NCBI GenBank assembly: GCA_023230985.1
Contig: JALNWH010000002.1
Location: forward strand, 1-63,903
DNA: 63,903 bases
Direction of reading: 5' to 3'
From: Bacillota bacterium
GTDB lineage: Bacteria > Bacillota > Clostridia > Lutisporales > Lutisporaceae
A program made the position numbers and the translations under genes. Under the pieces are notes generated by a model. The model did no database searches. It was not told where the DNA came from and saw only the letters and a list, made by a program, of their open reading frames with translations. Shown piece by piece: positions 53,322 through 62,252 of this stretch. Every line of letters begins with the position of its first letter. Position 1 is the stretch's first letter.

Positions 53322-53356
53322 AAAAAGCCAAGCCCTAATTTAATAGCTTGGCTTTG
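53322..53356 (-). terminator. Terminator of the asparaginase gene
   Basis: CAAAGCCAAGC/GCTTGGCTTTTTG hairpin with T-run on the minus strand, about 30 bases past the stop. Confidence 0.88.
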
Positions 53357-53385
53357 ATAAAACTATATTTTAGTACATACTTTAA

Positions 53386-54378
53386 TTAATCTACATAATG
53401 ATATTGTTCAATAATTTTTCTAATTTCATTTATATTTTTTGAAATTGAAAGCGCTAACATAAGCTTAATCCTTAGCTTTTGCCCGGGCAAATCCCCTCCT
53501 AATATTACCCCCATTTGCCTCAGTTGTTTTCCTGCACCTTCATATCCATAGGTATCTAGGACTCTCCCTGTTGGACATCTGGAAACCATGACTACGGGAA
53601 TACCGTTATCCAATGCATATTTAATGCCCGGAATCATTGCCGGTGGTATATTACCCCTACCTAATGCCTCAATAACTATACCTTTTGCTCCCGTATCAAC
53701 TGAATATTTTAAAAACTTTGAGTCCATACCTGCTGCACATTTTATTAAATCAACAGCAGGTTCAATACTTTCAGCAGGGATATATTGCCTATTCATCACA
53801 TTCCTATGTAATATAACCTTATCATTATCTACTATACCTATTGCGCCAAATTCTATTGATTTAAACGTGTCTAGGCTTAAAGTATTTGTTTTAGTTGCTT
53901 CAGAAGCTGCATTAACTATATTATTCATTACTATTAAAACGCCTTTATTTTTTACTTCCGATGATATAGCAGTACATACTGAAGCAGCCAGATTAGATGG
54001 ACCGTCATAGCCAAGCTCAGAACTATTACGCATAGCTCCTGTAACAATAACCGGCTTAGGTGTATTTAAGGTTAAGTCCAATAAATAAGCTGTTTCTTCC
54101 AAAGTATCCGTACCATGAGTAATAATTACACCTGTTATATCTTCACGTTCAACAGTCTTTAAAACAAGGGATTGTAACTCCATCATTTTTTGAGGTGTAA
54201 TATGGGGACCCGGTAATTGAGAAAAATCTATAGATTCAATTACAGCAAATTTATCAATATTTGTTACTAAAGACATAATCTCATCATTTGACAGGGATGG
54301 AATTGCTGCCCCTATACGGGGATCTATAGACATGGATATTGTGCCACCATTAAATATTATAGCAACTTTAGGTTTCAT
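53386..54378 (-). CDS. L-asparaginase (type I/II fold)
   Basis: Amidohydrolase of 330 residues converting asparagine to aspartate. First catalytic Thr in FNGGTISM, second in THGTDTLEETAYLL with Asp; Lys-containing block is replaced in part by VTGAMRNSSELGYDGPSNL, which is the regular family segment. No signal peptide, so cytoplasmic. The frame runs 19 codons further up, but ATG at 54378 (MKPKVAIIFNGG) has GGAGG. It has its own terminator. Such enzymes feed aspartate to fermentation or pyrimidine synthesis. Confidence 0.93.
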   Translation of the reverse strand: MKPKVAIIFNGGTISMSIDPRIGAAIPSLSNDEIMSLVTNIDKFAVIESIDFSQLPGPHITPQKMMELQSLVLKTVEREDITGVIITHGTDTLEETAYLLDLTLNTPKPVIVTGAMRNSSELGYDGPSNLAASVCTAISSEVKNKGVLIVMNNIVNAASEATKTNTLSLDTFKSIEFGAIGIVDNDKVILHRNVMNRQYIPAESIEPAVDLIKCAAGMDSKFLKYSVDTGAKGIVIEALGRGNIPPAMIPGIKYALDNGIPVVMVSRCPTGRVLDTYGYEGAGKQLRQMGVILGGDLPGQKLRIKLMLALSISKNINEIRKIIEQYHYVD

Positions 54379-54474
54379 AAAATCAAACCTCCAAATTAAT
54401 AAAACTAACTTTAATCCTTGGTTCAATTTTACCATAGTTCTCTATAATATTTAATATTAGTTATAATGCCTATA

Positions 54475-55440
54475 TTATTGTTTAATTATCTCCATAATTT
54501 TCTCGAGACTGACATTATCATTTTTATCTTTTGACTCAATATCATTATAATTATAAATATGCTTGCTTAGATCTGCAGCACTTTTCCCTTTCACATTCCA
54601 ATTTAAATGGGCGATATTAATAGCGATTTTACTATTGTATTCTTTTAAAACAAAACCGACCTTCATTTTCATAGTTTCATTTCCTATAATCATCACCTTA
54701 TCCTTTAGATTTTCTTTTAATGCCAATGCAATAATTTCTGTGCAATATCCACTTTCGTTATCAACTAATATATAAACCTTGTCAAAATTGTAATGAAACG
54801 GGTTTGAGCAATATAAATGCTTTGAATTTGAACATTCAATTTGTGCAATAATATTTCCTTCCGGCAGCAAATCGTCGGCAATTTGTATTGCCTCAATATA
54901 ACTGCCCATATTATTACCTCTTAAATCTAAAACAAGGCTGTTCATGGCATCCTCTTTTTCCAATATTTTTGAAAATTTATGTGCTGTACCTTCATGGAAA
55001 TTATCCAGCCTGATATAAATGGTATCTATGTTTAGATGTTTTCTTTTAATAGGTGAACCTTTGCTAAACGAATGACTAAACTTACCCTGCAAGAAATTTA
55101 CATACCTGAATTCTGTAGTATTATCCTTAGCCAGCTCTTTTGCTTCAGATATTAAATCATATATTTTGGCTTTTGTAGTGAATCCTTTTATAAATAACTT
55201 ATTTTTCGTTTCTATATATTTTTCATCCTTAAAAACATCATTATATAAGTAACACTTTTCAAATTCTTTAATAATTAACTTGGCTTCATTCATTCCAATA
55301 AAACCAAGGCAATTAAAAACTGATAACTTGCTTAAAAGAAAAATGACAAAAATCAGAACCACAAGTACTTTTGATTTATATCTGTATTTTTTTATAAAAA
55401 CCTTATGCTTTTTTTCATCATTTTTGTTTTTCAAACTCAT
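54475..55440 (-). CDS. Membrane-anchored S41 peptidase-like protein with degenerate active site
   Basis: Protein of 321 residues with one N-terminal transmembrane helix (residues ~24-48) and an S41 (C-terminal processing protease) fold: VLDLRGNNMGSYIEAIQIADDLLP, VYILVDNESGYCTEIIALALKE, and IGNETMKMKVGFVLKEY. Active members read SASASEI and GKTFGKG at the last two; here the nucleophile Ser is Tyr (SGYCTEI, 230-236) and the Lys loop is altered, so catalysis is unlikely. No PDZ domain. ATG at 55440; a TTG two codons later has better spacing from AAAAGGTG. Function unknown. Confidence 0.78.
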   Translation of the reverse strand: MSLKNKNDEKKHKVFIKKYRYKSKVLVVLIFVIFLLSKLSVFNCLGFIGMNEAKLIIKEFEKCYLYNDVFKDEKYIETKNKLFIKGFTTKAKIYDLISEAKELAKDNTTEFRYVNFLQGKFSHSFSKGSPIKRKHLNIDTIYIRLDNFHEGTAHKFSKILEKEDAMNSLVLDLRGNNMGSYIEAIQIADDLLPEGNIIAQIECSNSKHLYCSNPFHYNFDKVYILVDNESGYCTEIIALALKENLKDKVMIIGNETMKMKVGFVLKEYNSKIAINIAHLNWNVKGKSAADLSKHIYNYNDIESKDKNDNVSLEKIMEIIKQ

Positions 55441-55523
55441 CACCTTTTCTAAACATAATTTATCCTATGAATCATTATTAACTAATTTGAATAGTTTAAC
55501 CAAAATATAATATTTTTTAAAAA

Positions 55524-55563
55524 AAGGCAGATAAAAGGGACTAACCCCTTTATCTGCCTTTTT
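55524..55563 (-). terminator. Strong terminator between the ECF and S41-like genes
   Basis: AAGGCAGATAAAGGGG/CCCTTTTATCTGCCTT near-perfect hairpin with T-runs on both sides, ending the ECF S-component transcript. Confidence 0.92.
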
Positions 55564-55574
55564 TTAAATTGAAA

Positions 55575-56102
55575 TTACTTGAAATATCCGCTTTTTTTAA
55601 TTAGCATTGTCAATGGTATTGCAATTATTGCACCGCCCAGAACTTGAAAAAAGTTTGCAGGGATTGTAGCGACAGGTGCAAAAATATTCCCATATATAAT
55701 TGCCTCGGCAATATAGTAACCGAATATCATCCATATACCGGATATAATTATGGCCAAAACATTTCTACCCAAGTTATTGCCTTTTCCATCCTTACTGTGA
55801 CTTATTGTGCCGGCTATATATCCCATAACAGCCTTTACAGCAAAAGTAAAGGGAGCCCATATCGCATAAGGCGATAATAAGTCAAATAAGGTCATACCTA
55901 TTGAACCTGAAATAGCAGCTGTTTTACCGCCAAAAAGAATTGCAGTCACAAAAATCATGCTATCGCCAAGATGAATTACGCCCCCGGGACCTATAGGAAC
56001 ATTGATTGCAGCCGTTGAAATATATATCAGTGCAGACATAAGACCTATTTTAACAAGTTCTTTTACTTTATTCTTTTCATCAAAATGACTATTACTTACC
56101 AT
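55575..56102 (-). CDS. ECF transporter S component
   Basis: Small hydrophobic membrane protein of 175 residues with about six helices, the substrate-capturing subunit that pairs with shared EcfA-A'-T modules. IGLMSALIYISTAAINVPIGPGGVIHLGDSM near the start (in part: HLGDSMIFVTAILFGG) is typical for the group. The vitamin cannot be named: family neighbours bind pantothenate, riboflavin, queuosine precursor or others. ATG with AAAGGAGTG. No riboswitch was recognised upstream. EcfA/T genes are not in the window. Confidence 0.87.
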   Translation of the reverse strand: MVSNSHFDEKNKVKELVKIGLMSALIYISTAAINVPIGPGGVIHLGDSMIFVTAILFGGKTAAISGSIGMTLFDLLSPYAIWAPFTFAVKAVMGYIAGTISHSKDGKGNNLGRNVLAIIISGIWMIFGYYIAEAIIYGNIFAPVATIPANFFQVLGGAIIAIPLTMLIKKSGYFK

Positions 56103-56490
56103 TTTCAGACACTCCTTTATTGCATTAATTATTTCTATATTAATTGTAATAAATTATTTATAAAAAAAAATAGTTTTGCTTAAGAAAAACAGGAAATATG
56201 TGTAACAAATTTAAAGTGTATCACTACGCTTATAGCTGTTTCGCATTTCCCTTCTCTTTGCCATTCTCCTATTAATTCTATTCCCACGCAGCAAAGCAAT
56301 GTTATAGTTCATTTTTTCGTACTACCTTCACCATAATAATATCATATAAAGATTTATTCATATCTATCAAAATTGTATTATATAATAGATTTGGAACTTC
56401 TTTCATTATAATCAGTCTAAATAAGCAAATCATTGCATTTTAATCTATTGTCAAATAAAATCTATGATTACATATAGAAAGGGGATAAAT
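56103..56490. other. Divergent intergenic region, 388 bases
   Basis: Lies between the ECF gene and the SLH-protein gene. It must hold both promoters. I see no known riboswitch or repeat. A 33-codon basic frame on the minus strand (56211-56312) has a poor ribosome site and is not called as a gene. Confidence 0.5.
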
Positions 56491-58629
56491 ATGAAAAAGA
56501 TTATATCATTACTTCTCGTAATAGTATTTCTATCAATACACATTTTACCGACATTTGCTGACAATACGACAAATATAAAAATTGACCTGAAAAAGGCCAT
56601 TGAAATAGCAAAAAAAAGTTTTGATTTAGATACTGTAGATTATGATTTTAACCAAAGTTATAATGAATCCGATGATGGCCAAAAACAATGGAATCTTAGT
56701 TGGAACTCCAAAAAAACTAATACTAACATTAATGTGTCCGTGGATGCAGATACAGGTGATATAAGCAGTATGTATCGTTGGGATCCTGTTTACGCTGAAC
56801 CGCCGAAAATTGCCATGTACAGCAGGGAAGAAGCCTTGAAGGCATCAAAAGAAATATTATATAGACTGCAACCGGAAAAATCCAATGAAATGAAACTTTT
56901 GGAACCTTCTCTGCTTAACAATTACGGATATGATTATGACAGTTATTCTTTTCAATATATTAGACTTATTGATGGTATACCTTTCAAAGAAAATGGAGTG
57001 AATATAGGAATAGACAAAAACTCTTTGGAACTAAAAAACTATAATTTTAATTGGTATAAAGGAGTAATTCCTGCTTCAGCTAAGGCTATCAGCATTGAAG
57101 ACGGAAAAAATGCTTTTAATGAAAAAAACGCTTTGGAGCTATCTTATATTATTAGATATGACAACAAACTAAAGAAAGATAAGGCTATTTTGGTATATTG
57201 CTTAAAAGGCGGCAACAGACCCATTGATGCTTTTACAGGAGAAATAATAAAAAACCTTTATTATGGTGTTAACGATATGGGTGCAGGTGCCGGCGGTGGT
57301 ACGATAATGAACAGTAAGCAGGAAAGTTTGACACCGGAAGAAATAAAAGCCACGGAGGATATTACCGACTATATAAGCAAGGAAGAAGCTTTGGAAATAG
57401 GAGAGAAATATTGCCTAATAAACAAAAATCAAAGTTTAACATATGCCTCATTATATAGCTATGATAATGGGAAAAATGCCCGTTGGAATTTAAACTGGAA
57501 TTATAATGACTCTAAAAATGAAGAATATGCTTATTCAAGTATTTCAATAGATGCGGTTACGGGAGAAGTCTTAGATTTTTACAAGAGTGATAGTAATTTA
57601 GATAAGTTATCTCAGGGTAAACCTAAATATTCAAAAGAGCAATGTAAGATTCTAGCAGAAAGTTTTTTAAAAGAAATTGCTTCGGAGAAATTTAAACAAA
57701 CGGAATACAATACTGAAGATCCGGATTATGAAATAGACAACCCTAAAAGCTATCAATTTAGTTATACCAGAAAAGTTAATGGCATAATTTGCCAAGGCAA
57801 CAGCCTCAGAGTTACCGTTAATAATTTTACCGGAAATATTATGAACTATTATAACAACTGGGCTAATATTGAATTCCCTAAGATTGAAAACATCCTATCC
57901 CTTGAAGAAGCCTATGATAACCTCTATAATAATGTTGATTTTGGATTAAGATATATAATGCATTATAATTATGAATTTAAATCTGCTAAAAGTACTGTGA
58001 GACTCGTATATGCATTTGAACAATTTTCCGGTATGCTTGACCCGTATACAGGGCTGGTACTTGATTATGATGGAGAAATAATTAAAGACAAAAATGAAAA
58101 CGGTTTTATTGATATCGAAGGACATTGGGCTGAAGATGATATTCTAGCACTGATTGAGGCCGGTATTTTAAAAGCGGATTCTGAGATCTTTTCTCCAAAT
58201 TTAAACATTAAACAAAAAGATTTTATAAGCATTTTAATAAAATCTTTGCAACCATATTATCCGATAATTCCCTTATCACTTGACAATGAGTCCACTGATG
58301 AAGAATACGAAGAGTATTATAAACAAGCAATTTTAAGAAAGATCATCAAAGAAAGTGAAAAAGATTTAGAAGCACAGGTTTCTAGAATCGAAGCCGCTAA
58401 AATGATTATCAATGCTATGGGCTTAGGATTTTTGGCAAGTAAACAAGAGATATTCTGTGTAAAATATGCAGATGATAACATGATTACTGACGAATTAAAA
58501 GGTTATGCGGCAATAGTTACAGGACTTGAAATAATGAAAGGCAATAGCGGGTATTTTTATCCTGATAAAAGCCTTACAAGGGCGGAAGCAGCATCCCTAG
58601 TATTAAAGTATCTCAAAGTAGAAAAATAG
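56491..58629 (+). CDS. Secreted YcdB/YcdC-repeat protein with C-terminal SLH domains
   Basis: Exported surface protein of 712 residues. Signal peptide MKKIISLLLVIVFLSIHILPTFA, then three or four YcdB/YcdC-PepSY-like repeats with the pattern W-N-L-x-W...VDAxTGxI (WNLSWNSKK...SVDADTGDIS; RWNLNWNYN...SIDAVTGEVL), followed by SLH modules from ~545 (IDIEGHWAEDDILALIEAGIL; YPDKSLTRAEAASLVLKYL). SLH domains bind pyruvylated wall polymer, so it is wall-attached. ATG at 56491 with GAAAGGGG. PepSY-like repeats often inhibit proteases; role here inferred only. Confidence 0.87.
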   Translation: MKKIISLLLVIVFLSIHILPTFADNTTNIKIDLKKAIEIAKKSFDLDTVDYDFNQSYNESDDGQKQWNLSWNSKKTNTNINVSVDADTGDISSMYRWDPVYAEPPKIAMYSREEALKASKEILYRLQPEKSNEMKLLEPSLLNNYGYDYDSYSFQYIRLIDGIPFKENGVNIGIDKNSLELKNYNFNWYKGVIPASAKAISIEDGKNAFNEKNALELSYIIRYDNKLKKDKAILVYCLKGGNRPIDAFTGEIIKNLYYGVNDMGAGAGGGTIMNSKQESLTPEEIKATEDITDYISKEEALEIGEKYCLINKNQSLTYASLYSYDNGKNARWNLNWNYNDSKNEEYAYSSISIDAVTGEVLDFYKSDSNLDKLSQGKPKYSKEQCKILAESFLKEIASEKFKQTEYNTEDPDYEIDNPKSYQFSYTRKVNGIICQGNSLRVTVNNFTGNIMNYYNNWANIEFPKIENILSLEEAYDNLYNNVDFGLRYIMHYNYEFKSAKSTVRLVYAFEQFSGMLDPYTGLVLDYDGEIIKDKNENGFIDIEGHWAEDDILALIEAGILKADSEIFSPNLNIKQKDFISILIKSLQPYYPIIPLSLDNESTDEEYEEYYKQAILRKIIKESEKDLEAQVSRIEAAKMIINAMGLGFLASKQEIFCVKYADDNMITDELKGYAAIVTGLEIMKGNSGYFYPDKSLTRAEAASLVLKYLKVEK

Positions 58630-58661
58630 CCAAAACGCTAACCTTATAGAAAACAAACCAA

Positions 58662-58699
58662 ATGACGGTAATTAATAAATCAAAATTAATTACCGTCAT
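58662..58699. terminator. Hairpin after the SLH-protein gene
   Basis: ATGACGGTAATTAA/TTAATTACCGTCAT perfect 14-base stem, 32 bases past the stop. T-run is poor; may still stop transcription from either side. Confidence 0.5.
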
Positions 58700-58763
58700 A
58701 TTTCATTATGCAACAATAATGTTTAAATATGTTTGTTCGCAAGCCAATTATAATCATCTTTAT

Positions 58764-58790
58764 AAAAAAAAACAGCCTAAAATCAGGCCG
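58764..58790 (-). terminator. Terminator of RNase P RNA
   Basis: GGCCTGATTTTAGGCT hairpin followed by nine T on the minus strand, about 20 bases past the RNase P RNA 3' end. Confidence 0.85.
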
Positions 58791-58808
58791 TAAATACACA
58801 AATCATAA

Positions 58809-59157
58809 TGAGTAAGCCTATAAGCCGGGTTCTGTCTTGGATGATCATCTATCTTGTTCTGCCGTTACCGGTAGACTTTAGCGACCTTACCCGGAAGCGA
58901 AGCGGGCAACTTCATCTGCTTCTCTATTTGGTCTTGCTCCAAGTGGGGTTTGCATGGCTATATAGTCGCCTATATACCGGTGAGCTCTTACCTCACCTTT
59001 CCACCCTTACCCGATGCTGTGTATAGCCCCGGGCGGTATCTCTCTGTTGCACTTTCCTTAAAGTCACCTTTACCGGGTATTATCCGGCACCCTGCCCTTT
59101 GGAGCCCGGACTTTCCTCATGCAAAAAAATTTCACATGCGATCATCTGGTTTACTCA
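58809..59157 (-). ncRNA. rnpB: RNase P RNA
   Basis: Catalytic RNA of tRNA 5' processing, about 350 bases on the minus strand. The conserved 5' region GAGGAAAGTCCGGGCTCC, the TGCAACAGAGA-type element, and the 3' block ACAGAACCCGGCTTATAGGC are all present, with GGCGACTATATAGCC and CCCGCTTCGCTTCCGGGTAAG hairpins between. End points are estimated to within about ten bases. Located beside the zinc-ribbon/nif3/trmK cluster, as in many Clostridia. Confidence 0.96.
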
Positions 59158-59223
59158 TTTTTCTTTTTCAAAACAAATTATATATTGTAAATATAAATAT
59201 GTCAAAGGAATAAAGTGTAATAT

Positions 59224-59937
59224 CTAGTCCGATTTTTTCTTATATAATAAAAACCTGCCGCAGCTTTCGCATTTTAAAACATCTCCATCCCTAACAGCTT
59301 CATAATCAATTGATGGAATTCCAACACTGCAACCGGTACACTTTCGTGAAACTATAAGAGAAATTGGGTCATTAAACCATCTTTTTTGCTTAGTATACTC
59401 ACTTAAACTATTTTCGTCAATGGATTTCTTTATTTCCTCAGTAAGTTTCTTAATCTCTATCTTTTCTTTGGCTAACCTTTCCAATTCATCGGTTCTCTCA
59501 TTTTTTGTTTTTTCAAATTTATTCTTTATAAATGCCAATTTCTTTTTCACATCAATCATTTCAATATTAGTCTTTTTTATTTTATTTGTTAGTGCGTCTA
59601 TCTTTTTTATCTCACTTTTTATATTGTTTTCCACATCTACTATTTGTTTTTCTATCATCTTTAGTTTTTTTGCATTATTAATTTCAGCGCTATATTTTAA
59701 TTTTTCATAATTACTTTTATTTTCTTCCAATTGTCTGATATTCTTTTTTTTATTCTCGCCCTGCTTTTTTTCTTCACTTATGCTTTCTTTTAGCAGTAAG
59801 TATTGGTTTTTTAAATCGGAATATTCTTGTTTTAACCTATAAAGAAGATCATCTGACTCTAATTTGTTTATCTTTCCATCTACTACCTTTAACTCAAGCT
59901 CTCGTAATTGCAGCTCATATAAACGACTTAAATTCAT
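59224..59937 (-). CDS. Zinc-ribbon coiled-coil protein (COG1579 type)
   Basis: Cytoplasmic protein of 237 residues. Residues ~10-185 form a long, lysine/glutamate-rich coiled coil; the end is a C4 zinc ribbon, with Cys in RKCTGCSVGIPS and LKCESCGRFLLY. The layout matches the COG1579 group linked to rnpB and nif3 in Firmicutes; its function is not established, though nucleic-acid binding is often suggested. ATG start. Upstream lies nif3 with a terminator between, so it is a separate unit. Confidence 0.88.
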   Translation of the reverse strand: MNLSRLYELQLRELELKVVDGKINKLESDDLLYRLKQEYSDLKNQYLLLKESISEEKKQGENKKKNIRQLEENKSNYEKLKYSAEINNAKKLKMIEKQIVDVENNIKSEIKKIDALTNKIKKTNIEMIDVKKKLAFIKNKFEKTKNERTDELERLAKEKIEIKKLTEEIKKSIDENSLSEYTKQKRWFNDPISLIVSRKCTGCSVGIPSIDYEAVRDGDVLKCESCGRFLLYKKKSD

Positions 59938-60050
59938 TTTTTACCTCCTCATTAAATCTTATTTTTACTTTTAATTAAAATTTATAATTTGTGAAATCAT
60001 AAAATAATTTTAATCTTATATCTTCAGCACAAGTATTATAAATAAAATAT

Positions 60051-60077
60051 AAAAGGAATAGTAAATTACTATTCCTA
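60051..60077 (-). terminator. Terminator of trmK-nif3
   Basis: AGGAATAGTA-ATT-TACTATTCCT hairpin followed by TTTATATTTT on the minus strand; it overlaps the nif3 stop codon. Confidence 0.8.
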
Positions 60078-61196
60078 AATACTAAAAACCGGATTAATAT
60101 TTGTCTTTGATTCGATTACTTCTATTTCATAACCAAGTTTATCTGTAACTGCTTTTAAATAATTAGCTATTTCTTTTATAATTATCTTTTCTGTTTCAAA
60201 ATGACCCGCATCTATTATATTTAAACCATCTTCCAGTGCATCCAATATTTGATGATATTGTAAATCCCCAGTTATTAATACATCAGCTCCGGTGGATTTT
60301 GCCTGTTTTATATACTTGTTTCCTGAGCCATTAATTAATGCTACCTTTTTTATAATTGAATTAGGGTTACCTGCATATCTAATGCTATTGACTCCTAAAG
60401 CATTCTTTACAAATTCTACATAAGACTTTAAAGTCGTAGTATCTTTTAGTACCCCAAGTCTTCCTATTCCTACTGTATCCATTTTATTTTCAAGTTCCAG
60501 TATATCATAAGCGGGTTCCTCATAAGGATGCACCTTTTTTAACTCTCGAACAATATTATCAATTTGATTTTCCGATACAATAGTTTCTAACCTATATTCG
60601 TTTACTTCTTCTAATACACCTTTTGTTCCGATGAAAGGAGTTGAACCATTCTCAGGCTTAAAAGTACCAATACCCTTACTTCTGAAACTGCAGGAACTGT
60701 AATTACCTATGAAGCCGGCTCCGGCTTTTGACAAGCCGTCTAAAACTTTTCTTTCTGTTCCTTGAGGAACATATACAACTAATTTAAACAGTTTCCCTGC
60801 ATATAAAGGTTGAATAATCGTTGTTTCGTCAAACCCCAGTTGTTTGGCAAATATATCGTTTAAACCGCCTTTAGCCATATCCATATTCGTATGAGATGAA
60901 TATACCGATATATTATTCTCTAATAGCCTAATAATTTTTCTTCCTAAACTTGAATCTGTGTTAATTTTTTTCATACTACTAAAAATAACCGGGTGGTGTG
61001 TTATTATCATATCTATTTTATTTTCTATAGCTTCATCTAATACCCACCGGGGTAAATCTAAGCATACCATTATTTTTTTAATCACACTATTCCTATCGCC
61101 AATTAATAAACCTACATTATCCCAGTCTTCTGCTAAATCCCTTGGAGCAATTTCTTCCATCAAAGATATTACATCTTGGCATTTTGCTGTACCCAT
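60075..61196 (-). CDS. Nif3-like dinuclear metal-centre protein (YqfO type)
   Basis: Hexameric Nif3-family protein of 373 residues. Metal ligands are in MIITHHPVIF, SHTNMDMAKGGLND, and late GHFETEKI with His and Glu. Between them (~130-230) is an inserted PII/CutA-like domain (KLVVYVPQGTERKVLDGLSKAGAGFIGNYSSCSF in part: VVYVPQGTER, AGFIGNY), typical of the Firmicute YqfO form. Biochemical role is uncertain; GTP cyclohydrolase-like activity has been proposed for relatives. Its ATG lies within trmK, which it overlaps by 28 bases, implying coupled expression. Confidence 0.93.
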   Translation of the reverse strand: MGTAKCQDVISLMEEIAPRDLAEDWDNVGLLIGDRNSVIKKIMVCLDLPRWVLDEAIENKIDMIITHHPVIFSSMKKINTDSSLGRKIIRLLENNISVYSSHTNMDMAKGGLNDIFAKQLGFDETTIIQPLYAGKLFKLVVYVPQGTERKVLDGLSKAGAGFIGNYSSCSFRSKGIGTFKPENGSTPFIGTKGVLEEVNEYRLETIVSENQIDNIVRELKKVHPYEEPAYDILELENKMDTVGIGRLGVLKDTTTLKSYVEFVKNALGVNSIRYAGNPNSIIKKVALINGSGNKYIKQAKSTGADVLITGDLQYHQILDALEDGLNIIDAGHFETEKIIIKEIANYLKAVTDKLGYEIEVIESKTNINPVFSI

Positions 61197-61876
61197 GACC
61201 TTACCTCCTCACAATACACCATCATTTTAACACACTGTTTCCTTCTTTTTATCGCATTTGGAGTATTGTGATTTTTTAATTTTGTGCTTATCACTTTATA
61301 TTTGTTATAAATACTATCTATGTATTCTAACAATATAATGCTATTTTTACTTATTAGCCTATCATCAAAATAATTTATAGTATTAGAGCCTTTTTTATCT
61401 TCACTTGGTGAAGTCCAAATTATCTCATAGAACTTGTCATTCTCCTTCACAACTTCTACATTGATTATATAAAAATAATTTTTGGAAAGCCATTTCCTTA
61501 AAAGATAGCTGTCTCTCATTGGCTGCAATATAATTTTTTGCGCACTATTTGCGATTTCAAGATTTTGCTTAAGGATTTCCATTATTTGCATCCCGCCCAT
61601 CCCTGATATTATAATAGTATCAGCCTCATATGGGCTCAAAACCTTAAGACCAAAACCTATCCTTACATCAATTACATTTTCAAAACCCCATTGTTTTATT
61701 CTATTTATTGCTATTTCAGAAGGACCAACGTTAATATCTGTAGCTATCGCCCTTTCCGTTTTTTTATTTTTTATCAAATAGATAGGCAAGTAAGCATGAT
61801 CAGAACCTATATCAGCAATTGTCCTGCTTTTATTAATGCTATCTGCTATGGCTTTAAGCCTTGGGGTTAAGTGCAA
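61169..61876 (-). CDS. trmK: tRNA (adenine(22)-N1)-methyltransferase
   Basis: SAM-dependent enzyme of 235 residues methylating A22 of some tRNAs. The start HLTPRLKAIADSI and motif I TIADIGSDHAYLPIYL, then MGGMQIMEIL and LQPMRDSYLLRKWL, are the TrmK (YqfN) pattern. The C-terminal coil is short. The start is TTG at 61876 with AAGGATGG upstream. It leads the trmK-nif3 unit usually found after rpoD in Firmicutes; rpoD is not in the window here. Confidence 0.93.
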   Translation of the reverse strand: MHLTPRLKAIADSINKSRTIADIGSDHAYLPIYLIKNKKTERAIATDINVGPSEIAINRIKQWGFENVIDVRIGFGLKVLSPYEADTIIISGMGGMQIMEILKQNLEIANSAQKIILQPMRDSYLLRKWLSKNYFYIINVEVVKENDKFYEIIWTSPSEDKKGSNTINYFDDRLISKNSIILLEYIDSIYNKYKVISTKLKNHNTPNAIKRRKQCVKMMVYCEEVRSWVQQNAKM

Positions 61877-62252
61877 TATAAACCATCCTTAAAATTGTTT
61901 TAGTTATCATCATCATAATTATACTATATTTTAAACTTAAATATAAGAAATCTTTGCGAGGAATTTTTTATTAGTATTTAGCTGTTACTGTTTAGACATA
62001 ACTGTAATTTAGTCACAGATTATTATATGTAATTTAAAATTCTTTTCAAAAACAAGTAAAACCCTTTCAAATGAAGGGTTTTAGAACACTATTTGGTCAG
62101 ACTGTCCGAAAAGTACTAACATTTTTTATCAAATAGTAACGCTGAAAAATCGTTAAAAAGATATAGATAAATACTCCTATACCCTTTGGAAACACTAGAG
62201 TTTATGATGTATTCATGGTATAATTATAATAACAATTATAGGCGGTGATAAA
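61877..62252. other. Intergenic region before the IS1182 transposase, 376 bases
   Basis: Holds the trmK promoter side and the left part of the insertion sequence. A perfect hairpin AAAACCCTTTC-AAAT-GAAGGGTTTT lies at 62058-62082 and may end read-through into the element. The stretch CTATTTGGTCAGACTGTCCG near 62091-62110 could be the IS left end, but its partner is not in view. Confidence 0.5.

Noticed and set aside
56211..56312. A 33-codon, arginine-rich open frame on the minus strand upstream of the ECF gene
   Set aside because: Poor ribosome site, odd composition, and no recognisable family; short frames like this arise by chance.
56103..56460. A riboswitch for the ECF S-component
   Set aside because: Compared by eye with FMN, TPP, preQ1, THF and cobalamin cores; none fits.
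62058..62082. Perfect hairpin taken as a CRISPR repeat or attachment site
   Set aside because: It occurs once, has terminator character and no spacer-like array around it.
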